A DNA stretch of 40,623 nucleotides from Achromatium sp. WMS2. Lineage in GTDB: Bacteria; Pseudomonadota; Gammaproteobacteria; Chromatiales; Chromatiaceae. Shown here piece after piece: positions 16,689-27,493 of this stretch. Numbering within the stretch: the stretch's first letter is position 1; each line of letters begins with the position of its first letter. Under the pieces are notes generated by a model that was not told the origin of the DNA, did not search any database, and saw nothing but the letters and a program-made list of their open reading frames with translations. The position numbers were made by a program, and so were the translations under genes. The stretch is taken from contig JXSN01000003.1 of assembly GCA_001276605.1 (NCBI GenBank), forward strand, positions 1 to 40,623. Reading direction: 5' to 3'.

Positions 16689-17201
16689 TTAGCGCTGCCT
16701 AAAACCTTGTCTGAGACGTTGTAGTACCCTATCGGATATATCCACCCCCTCACTTGCGTACGCTACGCCATCAGTTAGGATTAAATCGAAATTTTCTTCT
16801 TTTCCAATAGCCTTTACTACCTCGGCTATTTGCCGTAATAGCTTGGTGCGTTCTTCGTTTTGGCGTAGAGATATTTCGTCCCTGTATTCATCGCGGGAAT
16901 TTTGCAATTTTCTTCTTAGGGTTATTACTTCCCGCTGCAACCTCTTTAGCTCGCTGTCATTCATCACAGCCGAGTTGCGATTTAATTGATTTTCCTTGTC
17001 CTTAAGTTGTTGATCTATGCGCAGCAAGTCCCTTTCACGGCGCTCTAATTCGGATTGTAGGGCACGTCGTGCGGCCTGGTACTGAGGTGATTGTTCTGCC
17101 ACTCTGGTTACGTTTAAATATCCTATTTGTATGGCTTGAGACGCTTTTGGAACGAAAGCTAAGCTCAAAAGTAAGATAGACAAATTAGCTATATTTTTCA
17201 T
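16689..17201 (-). CDS. skp: Periplasmic chaperone Skp/OmpH
   Basis: Skp is a trimeric 'jellyfish' chaperone that holds unfolded outer-membrane proteins between the Sec translocon and BamA. The signal peptide occupies about residues 1-23, ending KASQA before IQIGYLNV. The body is a basic, Arg/Gln/Glu-rich helical hairpin (about 50-125) and the C-terminus returns to the beta body (FDLILTDGVAYAS...DISDRVLQRL). ATG at 17201 gives 170 residues; a GTG six bases upstream has better spacing from GGAG (5 instead of 11 bases), so either start may be used. The genomic position between bamA and lpxD is the classical one. Confidence 0.93.
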   Translation of the reverse strand: MKNIANLSILLLSLAFVPKASQAIQIGYLNVTRVAEQSPQYQAARRALQSELERRERDLLRIDQQLKDKENQLNRNSAVMNDSELKRLQREVITLRRKLQNSRDEYRDEISLRQNEERTKLLRQIAEVVKAIGKEENFDLILTDGVAYASEGVDISDRVLQRLRQGFRQR

Positions 17202-17270
17202 AAACACTTATTCTCCAAATATTATTATGTTCCAAAACCTTGCTGTTAAAGGGTACCATAGGTAATTAAT

Positions 17271-17286
17271 CTCAAATTAATTTGAG
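17271..17286. promoter_or_regulatory. Perfect 16-base palindrome between bamA and skp
   Basis: CTCAAATTAATTTGAG is its own reverse complement and begins eight bases past the bamA stop in transcript order, about 70 bases before the skp start. It could be an operator, a weak attenuator or an RNA hairpin. No T run follows. Confidence 0.4.
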
Positions 17287-17293
17287 TATGTAT

Positions 17294-19675
17294 TTAAAAG
17301 GTTTGTCCTAGGTTAAACTGAAAGTTCTCAGTACTGTCACCATCTTTTGCGTTTAAAGGAAATCCTAGGCTTAACGATATAGCACCGATGGGCGATAGCC
17401 AACTAGCGCCAATTCCTACCGAGTAACGTAGATCTTCTAAGTTAAATTTTTTGTTCGTAGTATACAAGTCGTTACTTGAAGTTAACCATACGTTACCAAT
17501 ATCAAAAAATGTGGTAATACGCAATGCTTTGGAGGTCTTTTCACCAAACAGTGATGGCCAAATTATTTCTACGCCGCCAATTAATTTGAGATTACCGCCT
17601 ATAGGATCACTCCCAAGGTCATTAGTTTCTCTGGGGCCCAAAGTATTTTGTCGGAAACCACGCACACTTCTGTATCCACCAGCAAAGAAATTCTCAAAAA
17701 ACGGTAGGCTTCCTTCCTTGTTAAGTCCACCGCCGTATCCTACTTCTCCGTTGAGGTTTAGGATTAGATCACCCCATAACGGTATGTAACGATCATGAGA
17801 GTAGGTAACACGGTAAAATTCTAAATCGCTTGGAGGTGGCGAAAGAGTTATGAAGATTTTCTGTAAGGATCCTGTTGTTGGCAGAAGTGCCGAATCGCGT
17901 GCGTCATTACGCCAGTTAAGTTGGATACGGTAGTCATCGAAGGTAGCTCCATGTTCAGTTTCAAATTTTTGCGCCAAAGTGGAGGTGCCAACACGTAAAT
18001 TGGTACTTACGTAGGCTATACCAAAACCGACTCTACCAGTATCACTGATGGGCAAACCGAAGTTAATTCCTGCGGATCCAACATCGGTGGCATAGTTTAG
18101 GACGTTAAGTTCGGCAAAGTCTGTTTTACTATAGCTGAAGTCGAAGCCTCTACTTATGCCATCTATGGTGTAGTATGGATTGTTGTAGCTCAAACTATAT
18201 CTGGTATTGCTGCTACTATTGTTAAAACCCAAACTTAGTTGTTTTCCTGAACCTAAAAAGTTGTTTTGAGTAATAGAGGTGCTAAAAACTATGCCGTCAG
18301 TTTGAGAGTAACCAATGCTTGCAGCTAAAACTCCAGATCCCTTTTCTGTAACTGCAATATCGATGTCCACTTCATCCGCTGAACCTGATACTGGCGAAGT
18401 TTTTATGGTCACGTCTTCAAAAAAACCTAGTCTTTGTAATTTTTCCTTGGAACGTTTAATTAGGTCGCCTGAGTACCAAGCTGCTTCCATTTGGCGCAAT
18501 TCGCGTCGCAATACTTCGTCGCGAGTTTTAGTATTGCCCGTAATATTGATACGCCGCACATAGACTCTTTTACCAGGGTCAATAAAGAAGGTTAGGCTAA
18601 CCTGTTTGTTGGCACTATCAATTTCTGGTATATTGTTAACATTGGCAAAGGCATATCCATAGTTTCCCAGCATTTCGCCAATACGTTCCGAACTTGCCGT
18701 TACTTCTTTACGTGAAAAAACCTCTCCACGTTGCATTTGAATCAGTGGGAATAGGTCCTCTTTGGGAACTACCAAGTTACCAGCGAGCTTGATATCACTT
18801 ATAGTGTGAACTTCACCCTCATGTATGGCTATTGTCAGATAGACATCTTTTTTGTCGCTGGTTATAGATACTTGGGTAGATTCAATTTTAAAGTTGATGT
18901 AACCACGGTCCATGTAAAAGGAGCGCAGTGTCTCTAAATCGCCAGCAAATTTTGGCTTAGAATAGCGATCGCTATGGGTTATTCCTGAAATCCAAGTTGG
19001 GGTGCCAAGATCTAGTAATCCAAGCAGTTTACTATCGGAAAAGACCTCATTACCTATTATATTGATACCTTTGATGCGTGCGGTAATCCCTTCAGAAATT
19101 ACCAATTTTATGGCTATGCGATTACGTTCTAGCGGCGTTATTTTGGTATCCAAGGTCATAGCATATTTGCCACGACTAAAGTACTGGCGCTGTAATTCCT
19201 GTTTTATTTTATCCAATATTGAACGATTAAACACTCGCCCCTCAGTAAGCCCTATGTCCTTGAGAGCAGTTTTCAATTTGTCAGTACTTATATCATGATT
19301 ACCCTCAATAGTAACTACACCAATAGCGGGTCGTTCACGTACTTTTACAACTAAAATATCCCCATCTCTGGCTATCACCACTTCTTTGAAGAAACCAGTG
19401 GCATACAGTGAATGAATTAGATTAGCAGTTTCATCGGTGTTTAATGTGTCACCAACTTTGATAGGGAGGTAATTAAACACAGTACCTATGGCAATGCGCT
19501 GGAGGCCTTCAACGCGAATATTCTCTATCCTAAATGACTCAGCCCAGGATAAGTCCACTATGAGTGCTGAAAGAATGAGCAATAGTAATCGTATGTTGAA
19601 TATCAATACTGGCAATTTTATTAACTGGCACGTTTTCAAAGCAGACCTAACACCAAAAATATTACTATGGTACAT
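17294..19675 (-). CDS. bamA: Outer membrane protein assembly factor BamA
   Basis: BamA is the Omp85 core of the BAM complex that inserts beta-barrels into the outer membrane. The 793-residue precursor has a long signal region ending near residue 45 (LSWA before ESFRIENIRVEGLQR), five POTRA domains (about 47-450) and a 16-strand barrel (about 450-793) with the lid motif Val-Arg-Gly-Phe at 671-674 and a C-terminal Phe. Start ATG at 19675, 13 bases after the rseP stop; a later alternative start would shorten only the pre-signal segment. The order rseP-bamA-skp-lpxD is the conserved gammaproteobacterial one. Confidence 0.97.
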   Translation of the reverse strand: MYHSNIFGVRSALKTCQLIKLPVLIFNIRLLLLILSALIVDLSWAESFRIENIRVEGLQRIAIGTVFNYLPIKVGDTLNTDETANLIHSLYATGFFKEVVIARDGDILVVKVRERPAIGVVTIEGNHDISTDKLKTALKDIGLTEGRVFNRSILDKIKQELQRQYFSRGKYAMTLDTKITPLERNRIAIKLVISEGITARIKGINIIGNEVFSDSKLLGLLDLGTPTWISGITHSDRYSKPKFAGDLETLRSFYMDRGYINFKIESTQVSITSDKKDVYLTIAIHEGEVHTISDIKLAGNLVVPKEDLFPLIQMQRGEVFSRKEVTASSERIGEMLGNYGYAFANVNNIPEIDSANKQVSLTFFIDPGKRVYVRRINITGNTKTRDEVLRRELRQMEAAWYSGDLIKRSKEKLQRLGFFEDVTIKTSPVSGSADEVDIDIAVTEKGSGVLAASIGYSQTDGIVFSTSITQNNFLGSGKQLSLGFNNSSSNTRYSLSYNNPYYTIDGISRGFDFSYSKTDFAELNVLNYATDVGSAGINFGLPISDTGRVGFGIAYVSTNLRVGTSTLAQKFETEHGATFDDYRIQLNWRNDARDSALLPTTGSLQKIFITLSPPPSDLEFYRVTYSHDRYIPLWGDLILNLNGEVGYGGGLNKEGSLPFFENFFAGGYRSVRGFRQNTLGPRETNDLGSDPIGGNLKLIGGVEIIWPSLFGEKTSKALRITTFFDIGNVWLTSSNDLYTTNKKFNLEDLRYSVGIGASWLSPIGAISLSLGFPLNAKDGDSTENFQFNLGQTF

Positions 19676-19688
19676 GGAATTATGGCTA

Positions 19689-21032
19689 TCATCCCAAGAA
19701 TTTGAAATCTGTGTATAAGGCTAAACTCATCAATAGAATTATAATTATTATCCCTAGACGCTGGGCTTGTATTTTATACCATTCAGGGATTGGTTTGCCT
19801 GTTATACCTTCTGCTGCATAGAGCAGTAAATGCCCACCATCAAGGATGGGTATAGGCAATAAATTCAAAACTCCTAAGCTGATACTGATAGCTGCCAAAA
19901 ATTTCAGGAATGATGCAAATCCGTTACTAGCTGCTTTGCCCGCAAAATTGGCAATGGAAATTGGGCCGCTTACGTTGTCAACAATCTTGCTTTGACCAGT
20001 GAACATTTTTCCTAAGCCACTGAACATCAACTGCAACATTTGTGCCGTCCTTAGCGTTGCCTTGTGCAAGGCCTCGCCAGGATAAAATCTACGGGTAACA
20101 TCAGGAATTGCAACCTCGGCTCCAATACGTCCTACAACTTTTGCGCCTTCTTGATAACTTCGTGGTTTGATCTGTAGCGCTATACTGGTGTTTTGGCGTT
20201 GCACCTGTAATTCCATAACCAGTTCTGGATGTGCTCTTACGTGGTAAACAAATGCATTCCAATCACTAACCTGTTGATTATCAACGCTTATGATTACATC
20301 GCCAGCGCGTAAGCCAGCTACGGCGGCCGGACTTTCTGCAATCACCGCTCCAATTTGTGCTGGTAGTTTAGGTAGGGCTGGTTTTATGCCTAAAACGTCA
20401 AATACTTTAGGATTACTAGATAATCTATCAATAGCTACCCTAGGAAGCCAACGATTTTGGCTATTGCCATTAACATCTACCACACCAATTGGTATGCGAT
20501 CGTTGCTAGACCAATTGCTGATGAGGGCAAGTAAAACTTCTTCCCAATCATCAGTTGCTACTTTGTCAACAGTTGTTATTGTATCACCAAGTTTAAAACC
20601 CGCAATCTCAGCAATAGATTTGGGTGTAACTTGCCCCACCAAAGGCTTAATGCTTATGTCACCAACCATAAAAAATAGCCAATATACCAGAAAGGCAAAG
20701 AGGATATTGAAGGCAGGCCCGGCCACTACTACAGCACTACGTACCCATAGCGCTTGACGATTGAAGGCCTGTGGCAGATCAGCTGCCGCCACTGGTGCCT
20801 CTTCTTCGTCTAACATCTTAACATAACCACCTAATGGTAAGGCACTTAACACATACTCAGTTTGAGTCTTGGGACTTATGTACTTCCAAATTACCGTACC
20901 AAAACCTATGGAAAAGCGCAGTACTCGTATTCCTAAGGTACGGGCAACTAAAAAGTGCCCAAATTCATGCACTGCTACCAAAATTGTTATAGCAATCAAA
21001 AAGAAAATGGATGTAAATAATAATGAAGTCAT
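19689..21032 (-). CDS. rseP: RIP metalloprotease RseP (site-2 protease)
   Basis: RseP is the inner-membrane zinc protease that cleaves anti-sigma factors such as RseA and remnant signal peptides. The zinc motif HEFGH is at residues 22-26 in the first membrane helix, and the third ligand is in ILDGGHLL near the C-terminus. Two PDZ domains lie in the periplasmic loop (about 115-305). The C-terminal helices finish the protein. The ATG at 21032 gives 447 residues and starts right at the first helix, like the ~450-residue E. coli protein. A TTG 36 bases upstream would add a Cys-containing extension and is less likely. dxr, cdsA and uppS, which usually precede rseP, are absent; tkt is divergent instead. 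Confidence 0.96.
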   Translation of the reverse strand: MTSLLFTSIFFLIAITILVAVHEFGHFLVARTLGIRVLRFSIGFGTVIWKYISPKTQTEYVLSALPLGGYVKMLDEEEAPVAAADLPQAFNRQALWVRSAVVVAGPAFNILFAFLVYWLFFMVGDISIKPLVGQVTPKSIAEIAGFKLGDTITTVDKVATDDWEEVLLALISNWSSNDRIPIGVVDVNGNSQNRWLPRVAIDRLSSNPKVFDVLGIKPALPKLPAQIGAVIAESPAAVAGLRAGDVIISVDNQQVSDWNAFVYHVRAHPELVMELQVQRQNTSIALQIKPRSYQEGAKVVGRIGAEVAIPDVTRRFYPGEALHKATLRTAQMLQLMFSGLGKMFTGQSKIVDNVSGPISIANFAGKAASNGFASFLKFLAAISISLGVLNLLPIPILDGGHLLLYAAEGITGKPIPEWYKIQAQRLGIIIIILLMSLALYTDFKFLG

Positions 21033-21620
21033 GCAATTTTTATAGCAGTTACAGGGTATACGAAACAATTACCGATTTTTGAACCCTAGATCCTAAAAAT
21101 CAGTTGGCGAGACACTTAGGCAAGGCTTGAACCAAATTTGACCTAAGTCTTGAAAATGATATTAACGTTAAACACAATTTTTCGCAATTTTAAAGTGATT
21201 TGTTACTAAAATCACATTAATTTTTCGTAATTAGCTACCCTAAGGTAAGTCCCAAGGCGAAATGACTGAGGCTTGAAAGCCAGACGTGTCTGAATAACTC
21301 CTTTATTTTTTGTAGCTAACTTCACTAGTTATCGATGATCCAAGGGCGCACCACTTTCCAGTGTTGCACGCAGCAAACGGCACCTCAAATATTAATATAA
21401 CATTTATTATTTAAATTTTTAATTATATAAATACTTCATTGGAAACAAACAATATCTGTACTGAAATGAGCACTAGTCCACGTGGTGAATTGTTGTCAAG
21501 TATATTAGAATATCCTATGATAATAAAATTATTTTGATGGACAGAGCCAAAAGTTTAAAATTCTATTGGCAATTATAAATCATATTTTATTTAAAAACAT
21601 AAGGTTATGGAGAAAAATCT
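21033..21620. other. Non-coding region between divergent rseP and tkt with repeats and hairpins
   Basis: This 588-base region has no supported gene. It contains a hairpin (GTGATTT and AAATCAC, 21195-21215) flanked by near-identical 14-base direct repeats AATTTTTCG(C/T)AATT at 21176-21189 and 21219-21232. Adjacent hairpins GGCTtgaaAGCC and CAGACgtGTCTG lie around 21272-21293. A strong promoter for tkt is at 21493-21521. The structured part could be the leader of rseP (minus sense), an unrecognised small RNA, or a decayed element. I cannot match it to a known riboswitch. Confidence 0.5.
21493..21521 (+). promoter_or_regulatory. Sigma70-type promoter of tkt
   Basis: TTGTCA (21493-21498) and TATGAT (21516-21521) are each five of six to consensus and separated by exactly 17 bases. 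The predicted start is about 90 bases before the tkt ATG. Confidence 0.65.
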
Positions 21621-23633
21621 ATGTCAGAACGCCGTACCCTAGCCAATGCTATCCGTGCCTTGAGTATGGACGCAATACAAAAAGCCAAGTCCGGGCACCC
21701 TGGAGCCCCCATGGGTATGGCTGATATTGCTGAAGTCTTGTGGAATGATTACCTAGTACATAACCCTGCTAATCCTAAGTGGATTAACCGTGACCGTTTC
21801 GTACTATCCAATGGGCATGGATCAATGCTCATCTATTCGCTGCTGCACCTAAGTGGATACGATCTTACCATCAATGACCTCAAAAGTTTTCGGCAAATCC
21901 ATTCACGTACTCCAGGGCATCCTGAATATGGCTATGCTCCAGGTGTAGAAACTACCACAGGACCGCTTGGACAGGGAATTAGCAACGCAGTTGGTATGGC
22001 TATAGCTGAAAAAACTTTGGCTGCCCAATTTAACCGTCCTGAACACAACATCATCGATCACTATACTTACGTATTCTTAGGTGATGGCTGCATGATGGAA
22101 GGTATTTCCCATGAAGCATGTTCCCTAGCTGGAACCTTAGGCCTGGGAAAACTTATTGCCTTTTATGACGATAATAATATATCTATAGACGGAGAAATTC
22201 GCGGCAGCTCACACGCCCCAGCTTGGTTCACCGATGACACCCCAGCCCGTTTTGCAGCCTACGGCTGGCAAGTTATACCCAAAGTAGATGGTCACGATGC
22301 GAACGCAATCAAAGAGGCTATAGAGCAAGCTCGCGCCAACCAGCATCAACCCACCCTAATTTGTTGTCAAACCATCATCGGTTTTGGTTCTCCCAATAAG
22401 CAGGGTAAAGAAGAATGCCATGGTGCACCATTGGGAGATGCGGAAATTGCCCTAACCAAAGAAGCGCTCAATTGGCCACATGCTGCTTTCGAAATTCCAA
22501 GTGACGTAGCCAACGCCTGGGATGCCAAAGCCAAGGGTGCAACGGCTGAATCCAAGTGGCAAGAAAGCCTAAATGCATATCAGGCAGCTTATCCAGAATT
22601 AGGCGCTGAATTACAGCGCCGGGTACAAGGAAACTTACCAGATAATTGGGAACAACAAGCTACCGCATTTATCAATGAGGTTAATGTCAAGGCAGACACA
22701 GTTGCTACTCGCAAAGCCTCCCAAAACTGTCTGAATTTTTATGGCCCCCTGCTACCAGAGTTACTGGGTGGATCTGCCGATTTGGCCGGCTCCAATCTAA
22801 CCATTTGGAAGGGTTGCAAAGGCTTATCTAAAACGGATAGTTCTGGTAACTATCTGCACTATGGGGTACGCGAATTTGGCATGGCCGCCATCATGAATGG
22901 CATCGAGCTACATGGTGGTTTTAAAACCTACGGTGCTACATTTTTAATGTTCTCCGAGTATGCACGTAATGCACTGCGCATGGCAGCACTAATGCGCTTA
23001 ACCCCCATATACGTATTTACTCACGACTCTATCGGTCTGGGCGAAGACGGTCCCACCCATCAGCCAGTTGAACAGACCGCATCATTGCGCCTTATTCCCC
23101 GCATGTCAGTATGGCGCCCCTGCGATCAAGTGGAAACAGCCATAGCCTGGAAATTAGCCCTAGAACGCAAAACCGGGCCCACTAGCTTGATTTTGTCCCG
23201 GCAAAATTTACCCCATTCTAACCGTACCCCCGAACAAATAGCAGCCATACAGCGGGGTGGGTACGTATTGCGTGATTCGGTTGACACACCAGAAGTCATC
23301 ATAATCGCCACTGGCTCAGAAATTGAGTTAGCCCTAAATGCCCATCAGGAACTCACTAACAGAGGTCGCCAAATACGTGTGGTGTCCATGCCATCTACCG
23401 ACACTTTTGATGCCCAAAACGCTAGTTACAGAGAATCTGTACTACCAGCATCATGCCTGGCTAGGGTAGCAATCGAAGCTGGAACTACCTCCGGCTGGCG
23501 GCAATATGTAGGTCTAAATGGCAGAATAATTGGCATTGACACCTTTGGCGAATCGGCTCCAGCTTCCGATGTGTATAAACATTTTGGAATAGTTACCGAA
23601 GCAGTAGTGGCAGCTGCCGAAAGTCTGATCTAA
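21621..23633 (+). CDS. tkt: Transketolase
   Basis: Transketolase is the thiamine-diphosphate enzyme that moves two-carbon units between ketoses and aldoses in the pentose phosphate pathway and Calvin cycle. The 670-residue protein has the usual length. Visible are [19 protein letters not shown] near the N-terminus, the ThDP/Mg motif GDGCMMEG ending in DDNNISIDG, the pyrimidine-domain segment [18 protein letters not shown] (about 470-490) and the closing [21 protein letters not shown] start with GGAG nine bases upstream and a good promoter. It is followed by gap and pgk, an arrangement common in autotrophic proteobacteria; pyk and fba, which often complete it, are missing. Confidence 0.97.
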   Translation: MSERRTLANAIRALSMDAIQKAKSGHPGAPMGMADIAEVLWNDYLVHNPANPKWINRDRFVLSNGHGSMLIYSLLHLSGYDLTINDLKSFRQIHSRTPGHPEYGYAPGVETTTGPLGQGISNAVGMAIAEKTLAAQFNRPEHNIIDHYTYVFLGDGCMMEGISHEACSLAGTLGLGKLIAFYDDNNISIDGEIRGSSHAPAWFTDDTPARFAAYGWQVIPKVDGHDANAIKEAIEQARANQHQPTLICCQTIIGFGSPNKQGKEECHGAPLGDAEIALTKEALNWPHAAFEIPSDVANAWDAKAKGATAESKWQESLNAYQAAYPELGAELQRRVQGNLPDNWEQQATAFINEVNVKADTVATRKASQNCLNFYGPLLPELLGGSADLAGSNLTIWKGCKGLSKTDSSGNYLHYGVREFGMAAIMNGIELHGGFKTYGATFLMFSEYARNALRMAALMRLTPIYVFTHDSIGLGEDGPTHQPVEQTASLRLIPRMSVWRPCDQVETAIAWKLALERKTGPTSLILSRQNLPHSNRTPEQIAAIQRGGYVLRDSVDTPEVIIIATGSEIELALNAHQELTNRGRQIRVVSMPSTDTFDAQNASYRESVLPASCLARVAIEAGTTSGWRQYVGLNGRIIGIDTFGESAPASDVYKHFGIVTEAVVAAAESLI

Positions 23634-23686
23634 CAACACTATATTGCATTATCAGCAACACTATTAACACTATTAATAAAATAAAC

Positions 23687-23753
23687 TACAGTATATAAGT
23701 ATTATACTGTAAAATAACCCGCTCAAGCCTCCCTAAATAGGGGTGGCTGGGTT
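23687..23753 (+). terminator. Tandem hairpins after tkt, possible terminator
   Basis: Two stem-loops follow tkt. The first, 23687-23711, pairs TACAGTATA with TATACTGTA around a 7-base loop. The second, 23716-23753, is a longer imperfect stem pairing AACCC/GGGTT, AGCC/GGCT and CCCT/AGGG around AAAT. T-rich bases follow the second after a short gap (GGTTTTTAGG near 23760), so partial termination between tkt and gap is plausible. Confidence 0.45.
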
Positions 23754-23841
23754 TACGCTGGTTTTTAGGTAACTATAGTAGAATCAATTTTTTAAAATTA
23801 AACTACGATATCTATACCTCAACTAGCAATTTTAAATTTAG

Positions 23842-24852
<1,011 letters not shown>

Positions 24853-24882
24853 CTAGCGTTTGTTTATAATAACATGTTGATC

Positions 24883-25107
24883 ATTCCCATACTCTAGTGT
24901 GGGAACGCCGCCTGGAATGCTCGCGCGTCCCCATGAAAATGGGTTTTGATAATTCCTATGCTCCAGCGTGGGAACACAGCCGGGGATGCTCCTGCGTCCC
25001 CTACCACCGAAGCAGTTGACACTATATATGTCAGCAAGTAGCCCGTAGGTGCGATTGGTATAGCGTAATCGCACAGCTTTGGTTAGTTCCACGCTCTAAT
25101 GTGGGAA
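24883..25107. repeat. REP-like palindromic repeat cluster, copy 2
   Basis: Three imperfect copies of a palindromic unit of the form TTCCCACGCTCTAGCGTGGGAA lie at 24883-24905, 24951-24974 and 25086-25107. A different hairpin, GTGCGATT paired with AATCGCAC, is at 25049-25074. The bases just before it (CCCGTAGGTGCGATT, 25042-25056) are identical to those at 2939-2953. A CCCAT/ATGGG stem with a GAAA loop and TTTT at 24930-24947 may act as a terminator for gap. The cluster fills nearly the whole gap-pgk spacer and has no coding potential. Confidence 0.75.
24930..24947 (+). terminator. Short intrinsic-terminator-like hairpin after gap
   Basis: A 5-bp stem CCCAT/ATGGG with GAAA loop is followed directly by TTTT, about 80 bases past the gap stop and inside the repeat cluster. 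The stem is short, so termination would be weak. Confidence 0.35.
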
Positions 25108-25142
25108 TATAGCAGCAACAAACTCAATTAGTACACCTATCT

Positions 25143-26336
25143 ATGAACATAATAAAATTGACTGATGTAGATTTAAAGCATAAACGGGTATTTATCCGCG
25201 CCGATCTCAATGTACCAATCAAAGATGGCCAAATTACCTCAGACGCACGCATAGTTGCCTCCATGACTACTATCAAACATTGCCTCGATGCCGGAGCCAA
25301 GGTCATGGTTACTTCCCACTTAGGACGTCCTACTGAGGGTCAATGGACAGAAGTTGATTCTTTGCAGCCAGTAGCCAATGATATTGCCAAACGTCTAGGA
25401 AAACCGGTACGCCTGATACAAGATTGGGTTAATGGTGGCTTTGAAGTAGCTCCCGGTGAGTTAGTAATACTAGAAAATTGCCGATTTAACATTGGAGAAA
25501 AGAAAAACGTTGAATCCACAGCAAAAAAATATGCTGCCTTGTGCGATATATTTGTAATGGATGCCTTTGGCACCGCCCACAGAGCACAGGCATCTACCCA
25601 CGGCATAGCCAAATATGCACCCATCGCCGCCGCTGGTATCTTGCTCACCAACGAGCTGGAAGCCCTAGAACGGGCGCTCGCCAACCCGGCCCGGCCCATG
25701 GTGGCCATAGTCGGAGGTTCCAAGGTTTCAACTAAATTGACGGTGTTGGAGGCATTGGCCGACAAAGTGGATCAATTGGTAGTAGGTGGTGGTATTGCCA
25801 ACACTTTCTTAGCAGCAGTTGATCAGAATATTGGTAAATCTTTATGTGAACCTGACCTGATACCTACAGCCAGGGCCTTAATTGATAAGATGCAAGCCCG
25901 AGGTGCCAATATCCCGATTGCGGTTGATGTTGTGGTGGGTACCCAATTTGCCGCTAACGAACCTGCCATTACCAAAGACGCCACTGCGGTTACAGATGCC
26001 GAAATGATTTTCGATATTGGACCAAATAGCACCAAAACCCTGGTAGATATTATCATGCAAGCTGGGACTGTAGTGTGGAATGGACCGGTTGGAGTTTTTG
26101 AATTTGACCAATTTGGAAACGGAACTAAAGAGATAGCCTCAGCAATTGCTAAAACACCAGCATTTACCCTCGCCGGAGGTGGAGACACCATTGCGGCCAT
26201 CCAAAAATATGATATTTTTGATAAAGTATCCTATATTTCCACCGCAGGCGGGGCTTTTTTAGAATATCTAGAAGGTAAAAAATTGCCTGCTGTGGATATT
26301 CTGGAACAACGTGCTGTAAACCAACTAAAAATCTAG
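25143..26336 (+). CDS. pgk: Phosphoglycerate kinase
   Basis: This 397-residue enzyme transfers phosphate between 1,3-bisphosphoglycerate and ADP in glycolysis and in reverse in the Calvin cycle. The N-domain substrate-binding residues are in [10 protein letters not shown] and [23 protein letters not shown] marks the hinge region. The C-domain nucleotide site is seen in [21 protein letters not shown] and the Gly-rich [14 protein letters not shown]. The start is ATG at 25143, without a strong Shine-Dalgarno. A perfect hairpin follows 10 bases after the stop. Confidence 0.97.
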   Translation: MNIIKLTDVDLKHKRVFIRADLNVPIKDGQITSDARIVASMTTIKHCLDAGAKVMVTSHLGRPTEGQWTEVDSLQPVANDIAKRLGKPVRLIQDWVNGGFEVAPGELVILENCRFNIGEKKNVESTAKKYAALCDIFVMDAFGTAHRAQASTHGIAKYAPIAAAGILLTNELEALERALANPARPMVAIVGGSKVSTKLTVLEALADKVDQLVVGGGIANTFLAAVDQNIGKSLCEPDLIPTARALIDKMQARGANIPIAVDVVVGTQFAANEPAITKDATAVTDAEMIFDIGPNSTKTLVDIIMQAGTVVWNGPVGVFEFDQFGNGTKEIASAIAKTPAFTLAGGGDTIAAIQKYDIFDKVSYISTAGGAFLEYLEGKKLPAVDILEQRAVNQLKI

Positions 26337-26346
26337 GGCGAGCTAT

Positions 26347-26369
26347 TTCCGCCTTGTGTCGAGGCGGAA
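26347..26369 (+). terminator. Hairpin after pgk, probable terminator
   Basis: A perfect 8-bp stem, TTCCGCCT paired with AGGCGGAA around a 7-base loop, starts 10 bases past the pgk stop and is followed by GTTTCCGATTT. It lies between convergent genes and could serve transcripts from pgk. Confidence 0.6.
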
Positions 26370-26399
26370 GTTTCCGATTTAGGAGCTGCAAATAACTAG

Positions 26400-26984
26400 C
26401 TACTTGCCAAATATGCAAGTGGCCTCGTAGGCCAAGGCTCCAAACAATACCGCAGCAATTACCGGCGTGAAAGCTGTATCAGCAGCTGATGCTACAGCCG
26501 CCCGTGCTCCAGCTCTAGCAGCAGTAGCCACAGCTCCAGTACCAACGGCAGTTGTGGCAACAGCTCTGGTACTCAGCGAGATTAATGTTCCCAAAGAAAT
26601 TGCCGTACCCACTACGGCGCCGATGTACGTACCGATGCGTGCTGTACTATCAGCCTTAGTATCAGAATAAAATACATACTTATTGAGTAATGCTGCTGCT
26701 GCCTCGCTGCCCATAAACCCTAGCATTACGGCCCCCGCCATATTTCCGCCACCTACTAACGATCCCAAGCTGTTCATTACTTGTGGACCATAGCTCCTGG
26801 TAGCAACGTAGGTAGCCAAGGTCACCTTGGATACATTAATCGTATCCATAAGAAATGGATCACAAATATTAGCAACGTCTCCATCATTTACCACTGGTTT
26901 AGCTGGTTCGGCTTGTGCCATACCGATTGTCAGCAATAAGAGACAGCCATTTACCAATGTTACAACACTTTTAAACATTGTCAT
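26400..26984 (-). CDS. Uncharacterised secreted, Ala/Gly-rich membrane-associated protein
   Basis: I do not recognise this 194-residue protein. ATG at 26984 has GGAGA about eight bases upstream. A clear signal peptide ends AQA before EPAKPVVNDG at about residue 25. The mature part has a polar head with one Cys (NICDPFLMDTINVS), then a run of weakly hydrophobic, small-residue segments (GSLVGGGNMAGAVMLGFMGSE, IGTYIGAVVGTAISLGTLIS, an Ala-rich stretch and PVIAAVLFGALAYEATC), and a second Cys five residues from the end. Glycine-zipper-like spacing suggests membrane insertion or oligomerisation; the two Cys could pair in the periplasm. It stands alone between convergent pgk and a long non-coding stretch. 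Confidence 0.7.
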   Translation of the reverse strand: MTMFKSVVTLVNGCLLLLTIGMAQAEPAKPVVNDGDVANICDPFLMDTINVSKVTLATYVATRSYGPQVMNSLGSLVGGGNMAGAVMLGFMGSEAAAALLNKYVFYSDTKADSTARIGTYIGAVVGTAISLGTLISLSTRAVATTAVGTGAVATAARAGARAAVASAADTAFTPVIAAVLFGALAYEATCIFGK

Positions 26985-27493
26985 TCTTTAATCTCCACTA
27001 AATTTCCCTTAGTCTGATGTGGCGCCCATACCAGGATATCAATCGATATAGTTTAACCAAAACTTGCCTATGGTACACTATTACCCCATTAAAATTAACC
27101 ATGGATTCCTACCATAATACTTATGGTACATTGCTTATGTTATACTTAAGTTTTAATTGTTTACCCAAAAAATTATTAGAAAATAACCTGATTTTGTAAT
27201 TATCTGGTATGAAGCCGTGCAGGTGGTACCTATAGCCTTAAAACCATTATGTTGTTGCTGATTTTTCCAGCGTCCCAACCAGATCATAACCATGGCAATA
27301 TTATATATCAACGTATCCTAATAATCCAGAAAACAGCTTCAAGAAAAATCCTCTTCACCCTACCATATTTTCTCTGCCTTAAAATTTAAATATGTTACAC
27401 TAACGTTGCATTAGTGGTATAGGTTCAGATACTACCGCAATAGCGCATAGGTGGTTGTATCTTTGGGCAGAGTTTTAATCTGAGGTAAGTGCT
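26985..27493. other. Non-coding stretch between divergent genes
   Basis: In 509 bases I find no supported gene. A 60-codon plus-strand frame at 27017-27199 lacks a Shine-Dalgarno and looks random. An inverted repeat CACTAA/TTAGTG (27398-27416) lies about 80 bases before the CBS-domain gene and could be an operator, but it is short. Confidence 0.45.

Noticed and set aside
20290-20757. 155-codon plus-strand frame inside rseP
   Set aside because: It is antisense to the conserved PDZ region of rseP, with low-complexity translation and no ribosome-binding site.
24883-25107. CRISPR array
   Set aside because: The repeat units are palindromic, imperfect and irregularly spaced with non-unique spacers; no cas genes are in the window.
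25340-26200. Several minus-strand frames inside pgk
   Set aside because: They lie opposite a complete pgk gene and have no recognisable motifs.
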